Shown: positions 39,101-52,000 of the stretch, in pieces
Numbering within the stretch: the stretch's first letter is position 1
Layout: every line of letters begins with the position of its first letter
NCBI GenBank assembly: GCA_008711295.1
Contig: VUYV01000229.1
Location: 1,034,738-1,098,737, forward strand
From: Anarhynchus alexandrinus
Taxonomy: Eukaryota > Chordata > Aves > Charadriiformes > Charadriidae
Length of the DNA stretch: 64,000 nucleotides
Reading direction: 5' to 3'
Position numbers and translations under genes: made by a program
The notes under the pieces: model-generated
The model's input: only the letters and a program-made list of their open reading frames with translations
Told to the model about the DNA's origin: nothing
The model's database searches: none

Positions 39101-39639
39101 AGAAATAATACACTATTTGTTTGATTACAACAGCAGAGGGAGAAGGAAGGACACAGACAGAACTGGCCATGTCTACATGTAGCACTCAACAACAAAGAAG
39201 TGGCCAATAGCTACTCCAGCACTGCAGATGCTGAGGTTTCAGAACCTATGATGCTCCCGATAGAAACCTGCTCCCAAGGACCTGCGAGCCCTGCAGCAGG
39301 GGAACCCGTCACAGTCACAGCCAGAGCAAGATAGCAAATACTGTTTCAGCCCACAGAACAACTGAGGCTGTCAGGAACCCATCTTGTGATAAGATCTTAA
39401 TCATTTTTCCTAAGATACCTCTTATTCTAGTGTGAAAGACCCATACAAGAAAAAATAATAACCTGTTGATTGAGCCGTTCAGCCGGAAGATAGGAGTCAG
39501 AACTCAATCGCCGTTCTCCTGTTCTGGGCCTATAGGCCTTCTGACTAGAAATGCCTTCCTGACTCATTAAGTCACGTTTCCAATGAGTAAAGAAAGGTAC
39601 CACATTATCTACATCATTTCATAATTGTCTCAAACAAAA
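36145..39639. other. unique noncoding DNA
   Basis: No gene recognised. AAAGTGCTTTGAGA near 36650 recalls the 3' end of MIR/L2-type repeats but stands alone. A tandem 11-bp repeat lies at 39000-39021. A single N is at 37821. Open frames are below 80 codons. Confidence 0.5.
39000..39021 (+). repeat. 11-bp tandem duplication
   Basis: TGATTATTAAT is present twice back to back without mismatch. Each unit contains TTATTAAT, a homeodomain-like core. Confidence 0.9.
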
Positions 39640-39990
39640 AGTGAGGTAGAATTATTTCCCCTGTTATTGGAAGGCTGTCTCAAAACCTCTCTCCTCCAGT
39701 ATTCAGAAACCTTCTCATTTCCAGTCTAAATTCATTCGTTGACAGTGTTACCCATTTGTTTTTAGTTTAATGCCAACTTTCTCTCTTGGACGTCAATCCT
39801 ACAATACATTTATAGGGTAAATTTTATCCTTTCTCGGACTTCACTTTACTGGAGTAAACAAACAAAGCTATTCTGGTATGATTGTTCTTTTCTTCTCTGA
39901 CCTTCTCTGCACCTGTGCCAAGGGTAGTCACCTTTTATGAAAATAGATGGTAAAAAATATACACAGTACTCCACAGAGTATCCTTTGTTT
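39640..39990 (-). mobile_element. ancient CR1-type LINE fragment, antisense
   Basis: The plus strand follows the reverse complement of a CR1-lineage LINE near its 3' coding end. Key blocks, in the expected order, are GGAAGGCTGTCTC with CTCTCCTCCAG (39669-39700), the stretch through ACCCATTTGTTTTT (39750-39763), ATACATTTATAGGG (near 39803), and CCTTCTCTGCACCTGT (39901-39916). Spacing fits the remembered consensus. No open frame survives. The same part of the same lineage lies in the opposite orientation at 45.77-46.49 kb. Confidence 0.8.
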
Positions 39991-41376
39991 TTAACGAATA
40001 CAGAGTATACCCCAATTCAGCCTGGAGAATGACATTTTCAGTACTCAGAGCAGAAATACAAGGCATGCATAGACAAATTTACATACTTTGTATGAGCAAT
40101 TCCAAGCCAATAATCTACATCCTTCAATGGATACAGCATATGATAGTTCCAAAGAATGAGACAGCCATCCAATCCACAAAAGCCAAACAAAGAAGTGTAT
40201 AGATGTACCTAATAAGAATAAGATTTTGTTTATTTGTATAAAATACAAATAGGGCCTATGATATTTCATTCCTCCTATCCTGGCCTGAGTAGTAATTTAA
40301 AGGACAGCTCTGTCTAATAACCTAAGCAAGCTGAGGTGGGAGCTATTGAAGAGTAGAAATATATTTAAACTAGATCCCAAATGGCCAGAATTTTACTTCC
40401 AACAGACAATAGTGAATCCAGTTAATGCTGGACCACAGGTGAAATGTATTCTTAGCAATACAATAGAAAATGCCTCAGTAGCTCAAAGACAACAACCTTT
40501 TGAATCTCCTCACCTTCATTCCTATACAAGCATAAATGTATCCTGCACACTCTTTCCATTTTTTTGCATTAAATCTGCCTTTATATTGCATCTTGTCTAT
40601 TTTTCATATGTTGGAGATGAGTCATGTCACACTCCAGTCACCACTAAAATCCTACTTCTTGTACCTACGTGTGTATCAACATATGCTCAGGTTATTAGAG
40701 ACTCCGAGTACAAATAAAAGAAAAATACCATAAGGCACTCTAGCTTTGTCCATTAACAACCGGTCAGATAATCAATGCCTGAAATATACTGAAAGCATTA
40801 ATTATTTAAAGGAGTAATGAAGACAGTTCTGCTTATGCATTCCCTTGTAACAGTAAGAAAATGGTGGTCTGAAAATCTCATGGCTCATCACAGGGCTCCT
40901 ACATGTTCTCTTCCCAGAGATTTTTTTGCTGTTTGAAATTAATTCTAATTTTAGGGAGACACTGAAACTCAAGACAAGACAAAATGCTAAGAACCATGCA
41001 TACCTTCTTTTTCAGTCCTTTTAAGTGCATATGTTATTGCCCACACACATCTAGCATATAATTGTTGGCAGTGATGGTTTTTGGCTGGCACATCCTTTAG
41101 TGGTTGAAGGTTTCTGTATTGCTAAAATGAAATGGTATGACTGCCTCAGAAAGAGACAGAATAGGGAGGGTGGGAAAAGTTCATATTGACGTACTGCACT
41201 TTCCCAATTAAGTTAAATATCACCGCACTCAGAAAATGCTTTGCTGAGAGATTTGGTCTCTACCTTTGCTATAAGATTTTGGCAGTTTGCTGGCATTTGG
41301 CAGTTAATTTTACCAAACTGTAGACAAGGCTAAGGGACAAAAATGACTCCATTATATTTCTGTCTGGCAGACTTAC

Positions 41377-41394
41377 ATTTGCCCAAGGGCAAAT
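41377..41394. promoter_or_regulatory. 18-bp inverted repeat ATTTGCCC-AA-GGGCAAAT
   Basis: Two exact 8-bp arms around AA. The GCCC-NN-GGGC arrangement resembles dyad sites bound by TFAP2 or EBF-type factors. The symmetry is seen directly and the factor assignment is a guess. No gene is nearby to link it to. Confidence 0.4.
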
Positions 41395-44383
41395 CTCTCG
41401 GATATTTTTAAAGCTGGAGTGGCTCATCCAAATTATCTGTTTTCAGCTGCCGTGGATGCTTGGTATTCTCTGGTAATTAGAGGGCAGCAACTGCACATTG
41501 GGCACCTGAAAGAGCAAAAGATAGAGGCCACGTAGAAGCCACTTATGTTTCTCATCATTTACAGGCTTAAGGTCCTTTGATTAGACAAAGGATAGATAAA
41601 ACTTGGACAGTGTCTGCAAATTTCCACATCATCCTGCCAATTCGCCTGAAGCCTAATCTGGAAAGGCTGCTTTAAGATGTCAGAGAGAAGTTCATCCTCA
41701 TGCTCACAGAGGCTGCCAAAAAGAATGTAATTGTGACAGGTTTTGTTTTTTGTTGTTGTTTTTTTGAATGTGAATACCATCAGTTCCTTTCACACAGACT
41801 CCCAAACAACCATCAGATGATAATGAATTTCTGTCAATACAGACCAGAGCCAAATTTGAACTGGCAAGCTACAAATGAAAGACTATGTATCTGTTACCTA
41901 TCACCTGGGCTATCCATTCCTTCTTATTCACACTTATTCTTAATTTACAAATAAACTGTCATTCAAAGTCAAAGACTAAAATTAGGAGGGGGAGGTTGAG
42001 GAACACTGTTTAAATACATACTTCACACCCTGATTTTAGGGTAGAAATAAATAGTGAAGCCATGAAGTAGGGAGGAAATACATTGGGTACACTATTACTA
42101 CAGCTACAAGTGCTTTCTGTGAAGTGTCAAGCACAATTCAACATTCAACTTTTCATCCACTGTCATTGAAGGGGGACACTGGAAAAGAGCTTATACTTGT
42201 TTTACATAAAGATGTTTCCCAGATGAGAATTCCCTAAGAGGGAAGGCTAGGAGTCCCCCGTATTCCAGACACATCACAGCCATGGCCCCTCACAACTGTA
42301 AGCTCATGAAAACAGTTGTAATAACCAAAATGATTCCAGAACTAGATATCATAATAGACAATTTGGTACCCGCTGTGTTTTCAACCTTCCCGTGTAAGGC
42401 AGTTCATTAGACTTGTCAATGGGAGATGACACAGAAGTAGTGTCAGTTACAGGGTATTTTACTCAAACACACACCCCAGGAAATGAAACTAGGACTAATG
42501 GGTTAATTTGTTTCATCTTGATTGAGTGGACTGGATCCTTCTACAGGCTGGTGATTTTTTTAATGCAATCTGAGAGTCAAAGGACCTCTACATAGTCACC
42601 GCTAGGAGATAACTGAAATTTAAATGCTCACTGATTTTGCAAAACACTTTCAATTTCACAGATACACTGCATACACTGTATTTTAGAACTGTATCATATA
42701 TTAAGGAGTGAATCAGTTTTCAATGTACGCTAAATGTCTGGGGATTTGTTATGTGCATCAATGAAGAAACTGCTGAGAATGAAAGAGTGAGAAATAAATG
42801 GATATAGGAATGGCTCTAGGGCTGACAGAGACATCTCAACATCAAATGAATGAGAGGCTTGGAAGCATACCTATTCAAAAACAGCCACAAAGCATGTCCT
42901 CAGATGAAGTTTACTGAAACAATCAGTGTGCAAAAAGAAATTCTCTCAAATACAAAGACAGTCCCCCAGACATGGCTTTCTAAACAGCAAAGCCACCCCA
43001 TTAGCAGACTTGTGTTCGAAGTCTGTACATTCTTGCAAACGAAACTCTTGTCTTTCACAATGCCATAAAACCTGGTATCATCATAGCCCAATTAAAAATC
43101 TTTGTGCCAGTAGACAGAATGAAGTGAAGGAATAGATGTGGCTAAACAAATTTTAAAAATGTCATTTACATATCTTTTAATGTAAAGAAAAGTTCTTTGT
43201 CTACATGAGGATGTTGTACGTGTTAGTTCTACAGAACAAAAAGTGGAAAAATGGTACCAGTGTTTGTTTACCTCACGTACCTGTGTTTTCTGGCTCCAGC
43301 TCTAGGCGGGGAGCTTCCAACCCACTCCTAGCAGAACAGAGTCCATACTGTTTGATTTAAATTGGAAGATTTTTTAACTTGAACTCTCTTGACTTTATCA
43401 TTAGGATTTCTTCCTGCTGGGTCACTCAATCTCTGCCTCCAGTGGAGCAAGCGTGTAGTTATAATTGACCCTCTTGCTATATCCTCCCACCTGTAGCACT
43501 GAATCTGCTGAAACAACCCCGGGTCTACCCAGGGTTCTGGGAACCTGAACCCAGCGACAGAAACCCACTGTGAGACATACAGCTCATGTGACAAGGTTGA
43601 ACAGAAAAATAAGTTAAAATATTTCAAGTACTGCAAAAAAACTGACAAAAATAAAATAAAAAATTAACCACCCCCAACCTACCTATGCTTTAATGACAGA
43701 GAAGAAAGGGAACAATTAATAATTCATTTTAATCATTAAACTAAATGTCAAATAAATATCTGGAGTTTGGTATTAATGCCACATACTCTGTGACTATGTA
43801 CTGTGGTTTTCAAAAACCCTGTCAGCGTGTTTTTCATTTAACAGCAACAAAAGTTCCATCTATAGTGGAGACCTTTGCTTCTCTGTCACCTACAGCCCTA
43901 TGGTTACTGAGAATAAGGGCTATTAAATGTGCGGTTTACAAAACATTAGTATTTCATATTCCTCTACGTTAATTACTAATGGAATGCAATTAACTGATTC
44001 TCTCATGAACTGTGATACCAGATATAACAAGCCCGATTCCTTTCTCTCTCACTGTGGCATAAATTAACAGTAACTTCATTAATGTCAATAACATTATATT
44101 GCATAAAAAAGATGAATGGATGAAAATAGAGAATAGTTAGGACAATCTAATATCAGGGCAACACATTAGAACAATATATCAAGCCAAGGAATAACAGAAA
44201 AAAATATTTTTATTGGACACATTTTAAAAACACTCTTATAAAAATGTGTTCAAAACTGTATTCATTACATTTCTAAAAGCCTTACAAAATGCAAGACCAT
44301 CCAGAAATGCTGTTTAGTGAACGCTACCTAATGTCTTGGCAATCCACCGCTGACAGGTAGTAGCGAGAAGAATTTGGTGCTTT

Positions 44384-44443
44384 AAATTTCACTTTAATAG
44401 ATTAAATTTTCTCTCTCATATTAATTTAAAATTTCACCTTAAT
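44384..44443 (+). repeat. imperfect short duplication, period about 45 bp
   Basis: AAATTTCACTTTAAT at 44384-44398 and AAATTTCACCTTAAT at 44429-44443 differ at one base. The sequence between is AT-rich, and the second copy is followed by similar TCTC-rich sequence. Confidence 0.6.
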
Positions 44444-45769
44444 TTGCCTCTCTAAGCTGTGAGTGTGTTTGAGTTTTGTAATTCAATGTAAATACTTCTA
44501 TATTTTTTTAAAAAATCTGGTTTAAAGCCTGTAAGAAGGTAACACCTAGTCTTAAAAATGTCATGTATCTGGAAAAAAAATAATTAAAGTTTTACTTACA
44601 AGTAACAAAATTTGTGTGACTTTGAAGGTCACAGGTGAAACATTTAATTCCTGTTACTGCTGTCTAGTATTTTCCTAAAACAAAGACCAGTGCCACAACC
44701 TCCTGAGAGTGGGCTTTTAGGCACAGCCTCCAAAGGTCATGATCTTAAATATGATAGGAATGAAGACATTTACAACAGTTTATTTGAGGCTGCAGTTTGG
44801 CACACAGAGAGTTAAAGGCTCCATGTGTTAATAAGTTGTCCATGATTCAGAAGATCTCTATTTATCAAGATCCAAACTGTACAGTCTGGTTGGAGGAGAA
44901 TAAGAGTGGATAAGAACAAGAAATACCATCCCCCTCTGGATACACACCACTGATTCTTTTGCACCTACCAAGTAGAAGGACTTGACAAGATATATTTGTT
45001 TTTCAGTTAATATTCATAAAAAGTGTGAATAGGATTCAGAACTTTTTAGTACAAAGCAAATCCAAACAAAAGGAATACTCAAATTAAAAGTCTTTCATTT
45101 TTTCAAGACACAGCAGCCTTTTCTAAGCTTTATTAGAAAATTATCATGCCAGCTGTCTCTTTTCCCTGACTGTTATTCACACAATATGCCTCTCTCTTGT
45201 TTCTTTTCAGCTTTGTACATGTATAATAATGAGTTTTCTAGAATGGAAAACCCAGTGGAATATTAAAATTGCAAAGAGCAGCTCTTCGAGTTAATTTCAC
45301 CAAAGTGCATCACAACATAATACAATGTAGTAAGAATGAATTTCTAATAGGAATTCATTCATGGAAAAATTAATTAAAGAAAGTGTTATTGCTAGTATAG
45401 CTTTTAATATATGTACTGTTTTGTATCAACAATAATAAAAGCTAAACATTTAAAAAACCCAAACTGCTCATGACATACTTCCCGGCCTGTATCATGAACA
45501 ATATCTTTTCACAATAACATAGCAAATATTGACTTAAGAAATGTATGCTTATTATGATATTATTGAAATACAAACCATGGGGAAGCCTACTCCCCACAGT
45601 TATATTTTACCAAATGATAAAATAAAAGTCTGCTGTACCATTATCAAAATGAAAGTTACTAGAACACTCAAGCTATTCATAGTGATATTCACTAAAAAAA
45701 AAAAAGTAAGAATACAATGGCATTTCCTAATGAACAAAAAGGAAACAATATCAACACATAAGAAGATGA

Positions 45770-46490
45770 GGATATCACATATAAAGGATGAGAAAACCTC
45801 GAGGAGTAAAGTAATAGAGGTAGGATGAAATTCAACGCAGAGAAGGCTAGGCAACTAGAGACTAGTAAGAAATTGTACTATAAGCCAGAATTACAGCAAA
45901 CTGAAAAGGGGAGGAAGAAAAAGACATACAGGGTGACATAGATAAACTTCCAAAAGTGACAAATATGATCACAGGTAAGTTACATCAATCGGTGCATTTC
46001 CAGGGGACATTAAGAAAATACTCATAGGACTGCATAAAGCACTGACAAGGCCCTATCTGGATTCCTATGCACAAAAGTGGACTGGAAAAGATGCAGAGAA
46101 GTATATTGAAATAATTAGGAAGGGAAATACTACCAAATAAAAGGAACTTGTATGAATAGTCTTGCTTAGAAGAGTCAAAAAAGTCTGCAGATAAAAATAT
46201 TTGTTCAAGGGAGAAAAATCAAGCTAAAAGTCAGTGCTGGAACAGAAACAAATGGCCATGAACAAAATCAAAATCAACTGGTCATGAATAAATTTAGCTT
46301 AGAGATTAGAAGGCTTCTAACCATCAGAGAATCAAAGCACAGAAACAGCATCCCAAGGTAGAAAAAAATCTGGAATGCGGTGGATTGTGAAAAGGTTATG
46401 TGAAATAATTGCCTGTGATAGAAGAGGACCAGGCAATATGTTTCAGGAGATTCCTTCCTGTCCCAAGGTCTTAAATTCATATGCAGCCAT
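45770..46490 (+). mobile_element. ancient CR1-type LINE fragment, sense
   Basis: Reading on the plus strand, the sequence follows the C-terminal reverse-transcriptase region and 3' end of an old CR1-lineage LINE. Blocks in order are GATGAAATTCAACGCAGAGAAG (45824-45845), GTACTATAAGCCAG (from 45875), AAGCACTGACAAGGCCCTAT and CTGGA (46037-46061), ACTGGAAAAGATGCAGAGAA (46081-46100), GAACAGAAACAAATGGCCAT (46239-46258), CTTCTAACCATCAGAGA (46314-46330), and a 3' block GGAGATTCCTTCCTGTCCC (46446-46464). Frames are broken throughout. It is the same lineage as the antisense fragment at 39.64 kb. Confidence 0.85.
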
Positions 46491-47689
46491 GCAAATTGTG
46501 CTGACTCTACATCAAACAGCATACATACACCTCTCTGTTTCTCCTAAAGATAATTTTTTTTCCTGTTTTTCTATAGGTTTTTTTTTCTGCATGCTTCAAT
46601 TATAACCTTGAATGTTATTGTTTGGGTTTTTTTTTTCCCCCTAATAGGCTCAAACTTGCCTTAAATATTTGCTCATAAAACCACATTTAGACATCTGGCT
46701 TCTTGTCCTAGGTACCCACTGATCCTATTACACACCACTTCTGTAACAGGACAACCAGAAGCAATCCCAAAACAAAGTAGCCTTTACCTTGGTAGCAAGA
46801 TATTCATCATGGAAAACACAAGTTTTAACCTCCTTAAGCAAAGGGGAAATCAAACTTGAGACCTTACATACTACATATAAACACTTGACACATTCCATAT
46901 GAATATATCTAAATTAACGCATATAAAAAGGAAACAGTTTTTAAAGGAGTCAGCTCAGAGGAGGTAGGAGGCATGAGATATCTAGAGATGGCTATGAACT
47001 GTGGAAGCTGAGCGCGTGGGAATGGCTCCCCATCGTCCTGGGCAAAGTGGCAAAAAGGGCAGGTGGGGAGAAAAATGTTTGCTATGCTCAGAATTTCTAC
47101 CGATCCCAGACAACTGCCTGTGAATCTCTGACTAGAGGCTCCCTGAACAGCACGCATGCTATTTTATACCCTTGGCTGAATTGCCTTAGCATCCTCATAT
47201 ACTATGTCACATAAGCACATCACCAAACACTCTGGATTCTACCTTGGAGGCTTTTCTGGATATACATACCCAGATTTAACTTTCTGAAGACTTTAAACAC
47301 AAGTTTCAAATGTTTAGCCACATGCAGGAAAGCAAGTAATGAACAGACAGCGCTCAGAAGAGGATAGACTGCTATGATCACAGAGAGACAGGCTGATAAA
47401 CCAGTTGCTGGCAAGCTGCTTCTCTTTCCTCTACCCTGCCTTTTTTTTTATTTTTTTTTAAAGTATGTAAAGTGCTGTTCAGAATATCTGATAAATAGAA
47501 AAGAAAGTCAAATAATGGATAATTTTCCTGGAATATGTTACAGATTGCTATTCATTCATATGTCAGCTTTATTTAAATCTGTGAGAAATGAAAGTGATCT
47601 GAAAAGACTCACTGTGCACAAAGTTACATATTTAAAAGCAAGTTTACAAATCTGTATTTTAGTCCTTTGAAGCTTTTTGCAGCTTTTGC
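46491..47689. other. noncoding DNA with T-rich tracts
   Basis: No gene recognised. Several T runs of 8-10 lie between 46550 and 46640 and between 47440 and 47460. Frames below 100 codons match nothing known. Confidence 0.5.
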
Positions 47690-48130
47690 TTTTATTTCCA
47701 GGCCTATAGACATGTTCTTTTTTTGTATCTTCTAAACATTAAAATTGCAGCTCCCTTGGGATGACTGACTTGTGCTCCGAGTTGACTTTTTATCAATCAT
47801 GTTAATTTGGAAATAAGCTATGGGTTTGACTTTTTATTCATCATAGTCAAAAGTGGATTGTGTTAGCCCTGTCCCATTTGCCCTTAATTAACAGCCATTG
47901 AATCCTCACATTAATTAGCAGAGCTGTTAGATATTTTACATCACTCTTCACTATAGTGGATAATTAAAAGTCCCGTTAATAAAACTCTGGTATTCATAAT
48001 TTGTATAAACCTATTATGAAACAATAAACCTGATTACACTATAGCCTTTTACATGCTTGTTTATTGATATGATACTGTCTTAATTTAAAAATAATTCACA
48101 GCCTTATAAAGGTTTTTAAGTGGTGGCTTT
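47690..48130. promoter_or_regulatory. candidate conserved noncoding element rich in TAATTA motifs
   Basis: Within 440 bp there are TTAATTAA (47884-47891), TTAATTAG (47911-47918), TAATTAA (47961-47967), a GTTAATAA, an AACAATAAA (SOX/FOX-like) near 48021, and TATCAATCAT (PBX/MEIS-like) at 47791-47800. A 19-bp motif, TTGACTTTTTATCAATCAT at 47782-47800, recurs at 47826-47844 with two changes. No transposon or simple repeat explains it. Dense homeodomain-type cores with few homopolymers are typical of developmental enhancers, but AT-rich DNA yields such cores by chance, so this is a hypothesis. Confidence 0.35.
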
Positions 48131-48239
48131 AGTTCAATTTATCTAGTACATGAAACTTCTGAGATGACTGACTTAAATACTTCCTGAAACAGCCCAAGAA
48201 ATAATTGCCCCTATTAGAAATGAGCAGCATTTGGTATAC

Positions 48240-48295
48240 GTGTTGTTTTAGGTATGGGGCTTGGGGTTTGGTTGTGGTTTTTGGGTTTTTTTGTA
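48240..48295 (+). repeat. G/T-rich low-complexity tract
   Basis: Alternating runs of G and T (GGGG, GGGG, GG, GG, GGG) over 55 bp. The plus strand could form a weak G-quadruplex. Confidence 0.6.
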
Positions 48296-49023
48296 CATTT
48301 ACAAAACCACAAACCTTCGTTTTTATTTATAACACAGAACAAGAGACTGATTGATTCCTGCTCGTGCATTGTGCACAGGAGGTGCAATCCAGAAGACAGC
48401 AACATTAAATGACAGCTACAGCTTAATTGGCGTCATCTAAGGGAAGCTGTCCTGCTGAAGCACTGAACCATCATTTCCCTAAGGCACCTTGGCCTTGCCA
48501 CGTCCCCAGTCAGCATCACTTTTGCATTTTCAGATCAAGTGCCTCAGGGCTCTTTGCTGGAAGATCTATGCCAAGGACCTGTGAAATCATGAAGTCCAAT
48601 GCCTTAAAACTTTTTGTCACAGTCTTTGATGAAAATGAAGTAGAGATTTACATTCATAAAAATTTGGACATGTGACAATTGTCAAGGATGTTCAGGTGAC
48701 AGTGGCAAGATATTAAAAGCTGACTTCATCCTGCTTACTTTGCATCTACAATATATCTTCTGAGAATTTACCATAAAGTCATTGGGTTATTCGTGAAAAT
48801 TCAATTAATGCAGTTTGATCAATTTCAAACTCTACTAGATAGGCTAAAAAGTGGTCAAACTATAATTTGTAAAGGAATACACAGTTCCTGAGTTCCAAAA
48901 GGGACAACAAATCATAACTGGGCAAGGGACACCAAATTTTCAGATATTTGCACCAGACCTATCTTCAAGGGTAGTTTATCTCTACCTGCTCCCCTAATAG
49001 TACTTCCATTGTTTTTAAACCGT

Positions 49024-49059
49024 TGTTTTGGGGGTTGTTGTTGTTTGTTTGTTTGTTTG
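49024..49059 (+). repeat. (GTT)n/(GTTT)n microsatellite
   Basis: Three GTT units lead into about four perfect GTTT units. Confidence 0.85.
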
Positions 49060-52000
49060 AAAAAACTTGGTCATTGATTTCAAGGCTTTCCTTTTTATCT
49101 TCTGTGAAATTTGCTGTTACATCAGGTTTTGAAAACCAATTTTTTTAAGTATTGCCGGCTCAAATCAGTGCAGCAACTGAGTACTCACAACTTACAAAGA
49201 TGTTAATTCCTTTTCTGTTATGTGTTTTCATCCCGGGTTACAGTCTCTAATCACATATTAATATTTCTTTTTGAGGCAATTTCAAAAATATGGGGATAAA
49301 GGCCTATTCCCCAATATTTTGAAACCTTCTGTGTGAAATAAGCAACTACTGCTTTGATTTAGAGCAAAATACAGTGACATTTCATGCCAGCCCTGGAAAA
49401 AATACTAAATCTAGAATGACATTCAAGAAGTCATCACAGTTTCCTCACCAAAGAAATTCATTTAAATTTCAAGTTTAAAGTTAAATCTAATTCTGCAACC
49501 CTGTTTAATTAAGCAATCTTTAGCTCTTTTCACTGAGGATTTGTTATTCCCTGCTGCATTCTCACTAGGACTGGTTAGATTCGCTGAGTTTAATTTTTAT
49601 CACAATTCTCCGGCTTTCTACCTCTGTCATGTACTCCCAGGCAAAAACCACCTGTTAAAAAGCCCTACAAGCTTTCATTTGTAATAAGAGGTTAAAAATT
49701 AGAGAAAAGCAGCAGAAGTGTATGCCAACTCTGACATTCCCTCAGGAAATGTTGCAAGTTAGGGAAATTTTTCAATATTATGAACTAAAGGCTTGGGCTG
49801 TCATTTCCGTGGGAACTGCTGATATTCTCTGCTATGACTTTTGTGCAAATGAAACTCTGTGTGGGTGAGAACTGTATTTAAGTAGAGTGGCTGTGAATTT
49901 ATAAAATGCAGACAAGATGTTCTGCTGCAATTTAACAATTTAGTAAGAATTTGCAATCGCAAACAAACAGGAAAGATACCTGAAAGCCAACTTATCAATA
50001 TGCCAGTGAAAGACAGGGAAAAGAGTATCTCCCACCAACAACCTCTCTTCTCCACTCGTTCTTTCAACTAAATGTATACTCATATCACAAAGTATTGCTC
50101 AGCATTGCGCTAATGTAAGTCAGATATGATAAGAAACGATACCTCCTTAATATATCAACATCTTGAAAAGATGCACACCTCTTCATTGGTTTTTAGAAAA
50201 GATACTTCTACACTATATTCTGATTTTATAGTTGAATTTTCTTACATTTGAAATTCAAGATGGTGACTCACTTTCCAGTACATTTTCAACATGATACAAT
50301 ATTGATTCTGTGAAATAATTTCCTAAAGCTACATAGAGTTTCCAACACCCAGGTATTTTGATCTTCTCCATCACTCATACTTTGTAATCCTTTGGAAGTA
50401 GGTATGGGCATAAACCAAATGCCTGAGAAAACATTTGTAATGTTCCTTAAAATCTACCTATTATTTCTTACAAAGGTCTATTTTGAAGGATTTTTAAATA
50501 GTTAATATACCAAACTGCTGATTTAAAAAAAAAAAGTTCAGAAGTATTTTAACAATTTTCCTAAAGGAAGAATAAAAACACACTTATTATTGACTTTTAA
50601 AAAGTTTGTAACCCCTGTATTTCAACAGCAGATGAGAGGAATAGGAATCTTGGCAACATCAGTATAACCGATTTGCAGTTATATATTTTAATGATGTATC
50701 AAAAATCCTTTCTTAACTCTGTTAGGAATAAGTATGCTGGTATCAATTACCTTACTATGGAAGGATTTTCTCTGCTTTTCTCTATTATTGGTGAAGAAAG
50801 ATACTAGTCACAATGAGTAAAGTATAAGAATGCAGTTTTCAGAGTGTAGATTAATATAAATAATAATCTGGTGAAAAGAGGGAAAACTCACAACTCATTT
50901 TATACTCTAAGCATGAATATTTAGACTTGATTTCACTATTGCTATATTTCAAATACCTTCCGTATAATCTGCACATCACACTGACACACGCTAGTGCTGG
51001 ATATGACCCTTTATATACAGCAATGCTTCATTCATAAGCCAAATACAGGCACTTCAGATACAAGACACTGTCAGGCGTTTCATTGAAACAACATAACATG
51101 ACAGTACTTCAGAAGAGGAAGTGAAGAAGATAATTAATTGGAACTTTGAGGGAAATTTTTGGAATAATGTAATTAGCTGGCTTGGACCACAGCCAGAACA
51201 TTAGGACTAAATAACTCTTATTTGTGAGAAATGAACCTTGAAATATTTAAGTGAAAAAGGTTGTACACATTGCCGACTTTCCAAGAAACAATGCAAGGTG
51301 CCATTGACCTAAGCATCAAGTATACCTGAAAATAAATTGCAGTAGTTATGTTTGTGGGTTTTGTACAAAACAATTAAATACTTACTCAATTAAAATAAAT
51401 GCCTTCTTTTGATTAGGTTTGATGAAATTGCTAATGATTTCTTTAAGACTAAAAAAAATGCAACCATTTTATCTGAGAAAAACAGTCACAGATTGGCGGG
51501 TCTTAGATCACCTGAACTGACCCCCTGCTTGTTCTATTTGAATCAAGGTGACGAGGACTATCAGTCAAAGTCTATGATGGATACACTTTCCCCCCTTTAG
51601 CTATTTTAACTGAATAGAATTTAAGTAGTTGGTTTTTATTATTAAATATGCTACAGTAAAGATAATCAGAGTAACGCCCCATGCTGTGATAAAGTAATAA
51701 ACAGAGCAAAGAAATTAAAACAATAATTGAAAAACCTGGAGAGCTATAATGACTTTTTATTAGAGATGCTACAGACTGTACGCCAACAAGTTTGCAAACT
51801 GAAGTTGAGTCTCTCACCCTGTACATGTATAATGTCATTCAACCTGTCAGCTCATTCTCCATTGTGACCCTGTAGATACTCATTAAATGAAAAGGTCTTA
51901 AGTGAGAAGGAGATGGCAAAGGGAAGACAAAAAAAAAAAAATATAAACCAGTTCAGTAAGCATGCTGAAAATTTTAAACTGTGCTAAGGAGATCTGCCAT

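Larger units (their letters stand above)
39991..45769. other. unique noncoding DNA
   Basis: No gene recognised. The 123-codon frame at 40346-40717 has no known domain. The part from 41.2 to 41.55 kb is compositionally balanced and holds an 18-bp inverted repeat. The part from 43.27 to 43.6 kb is GC-richer but matches no repeat or exon. An imperfect duplication of AAATTTCACTTTAAT lies at 44384-44443. Confidence 0.5.

Noticed and set aside
43270..43600. GC-richer stretch considered as an LTR or exon
   Set aside because: No terminal repeats, no partner copy, no polyadenylation signal in place and no coding similarity.
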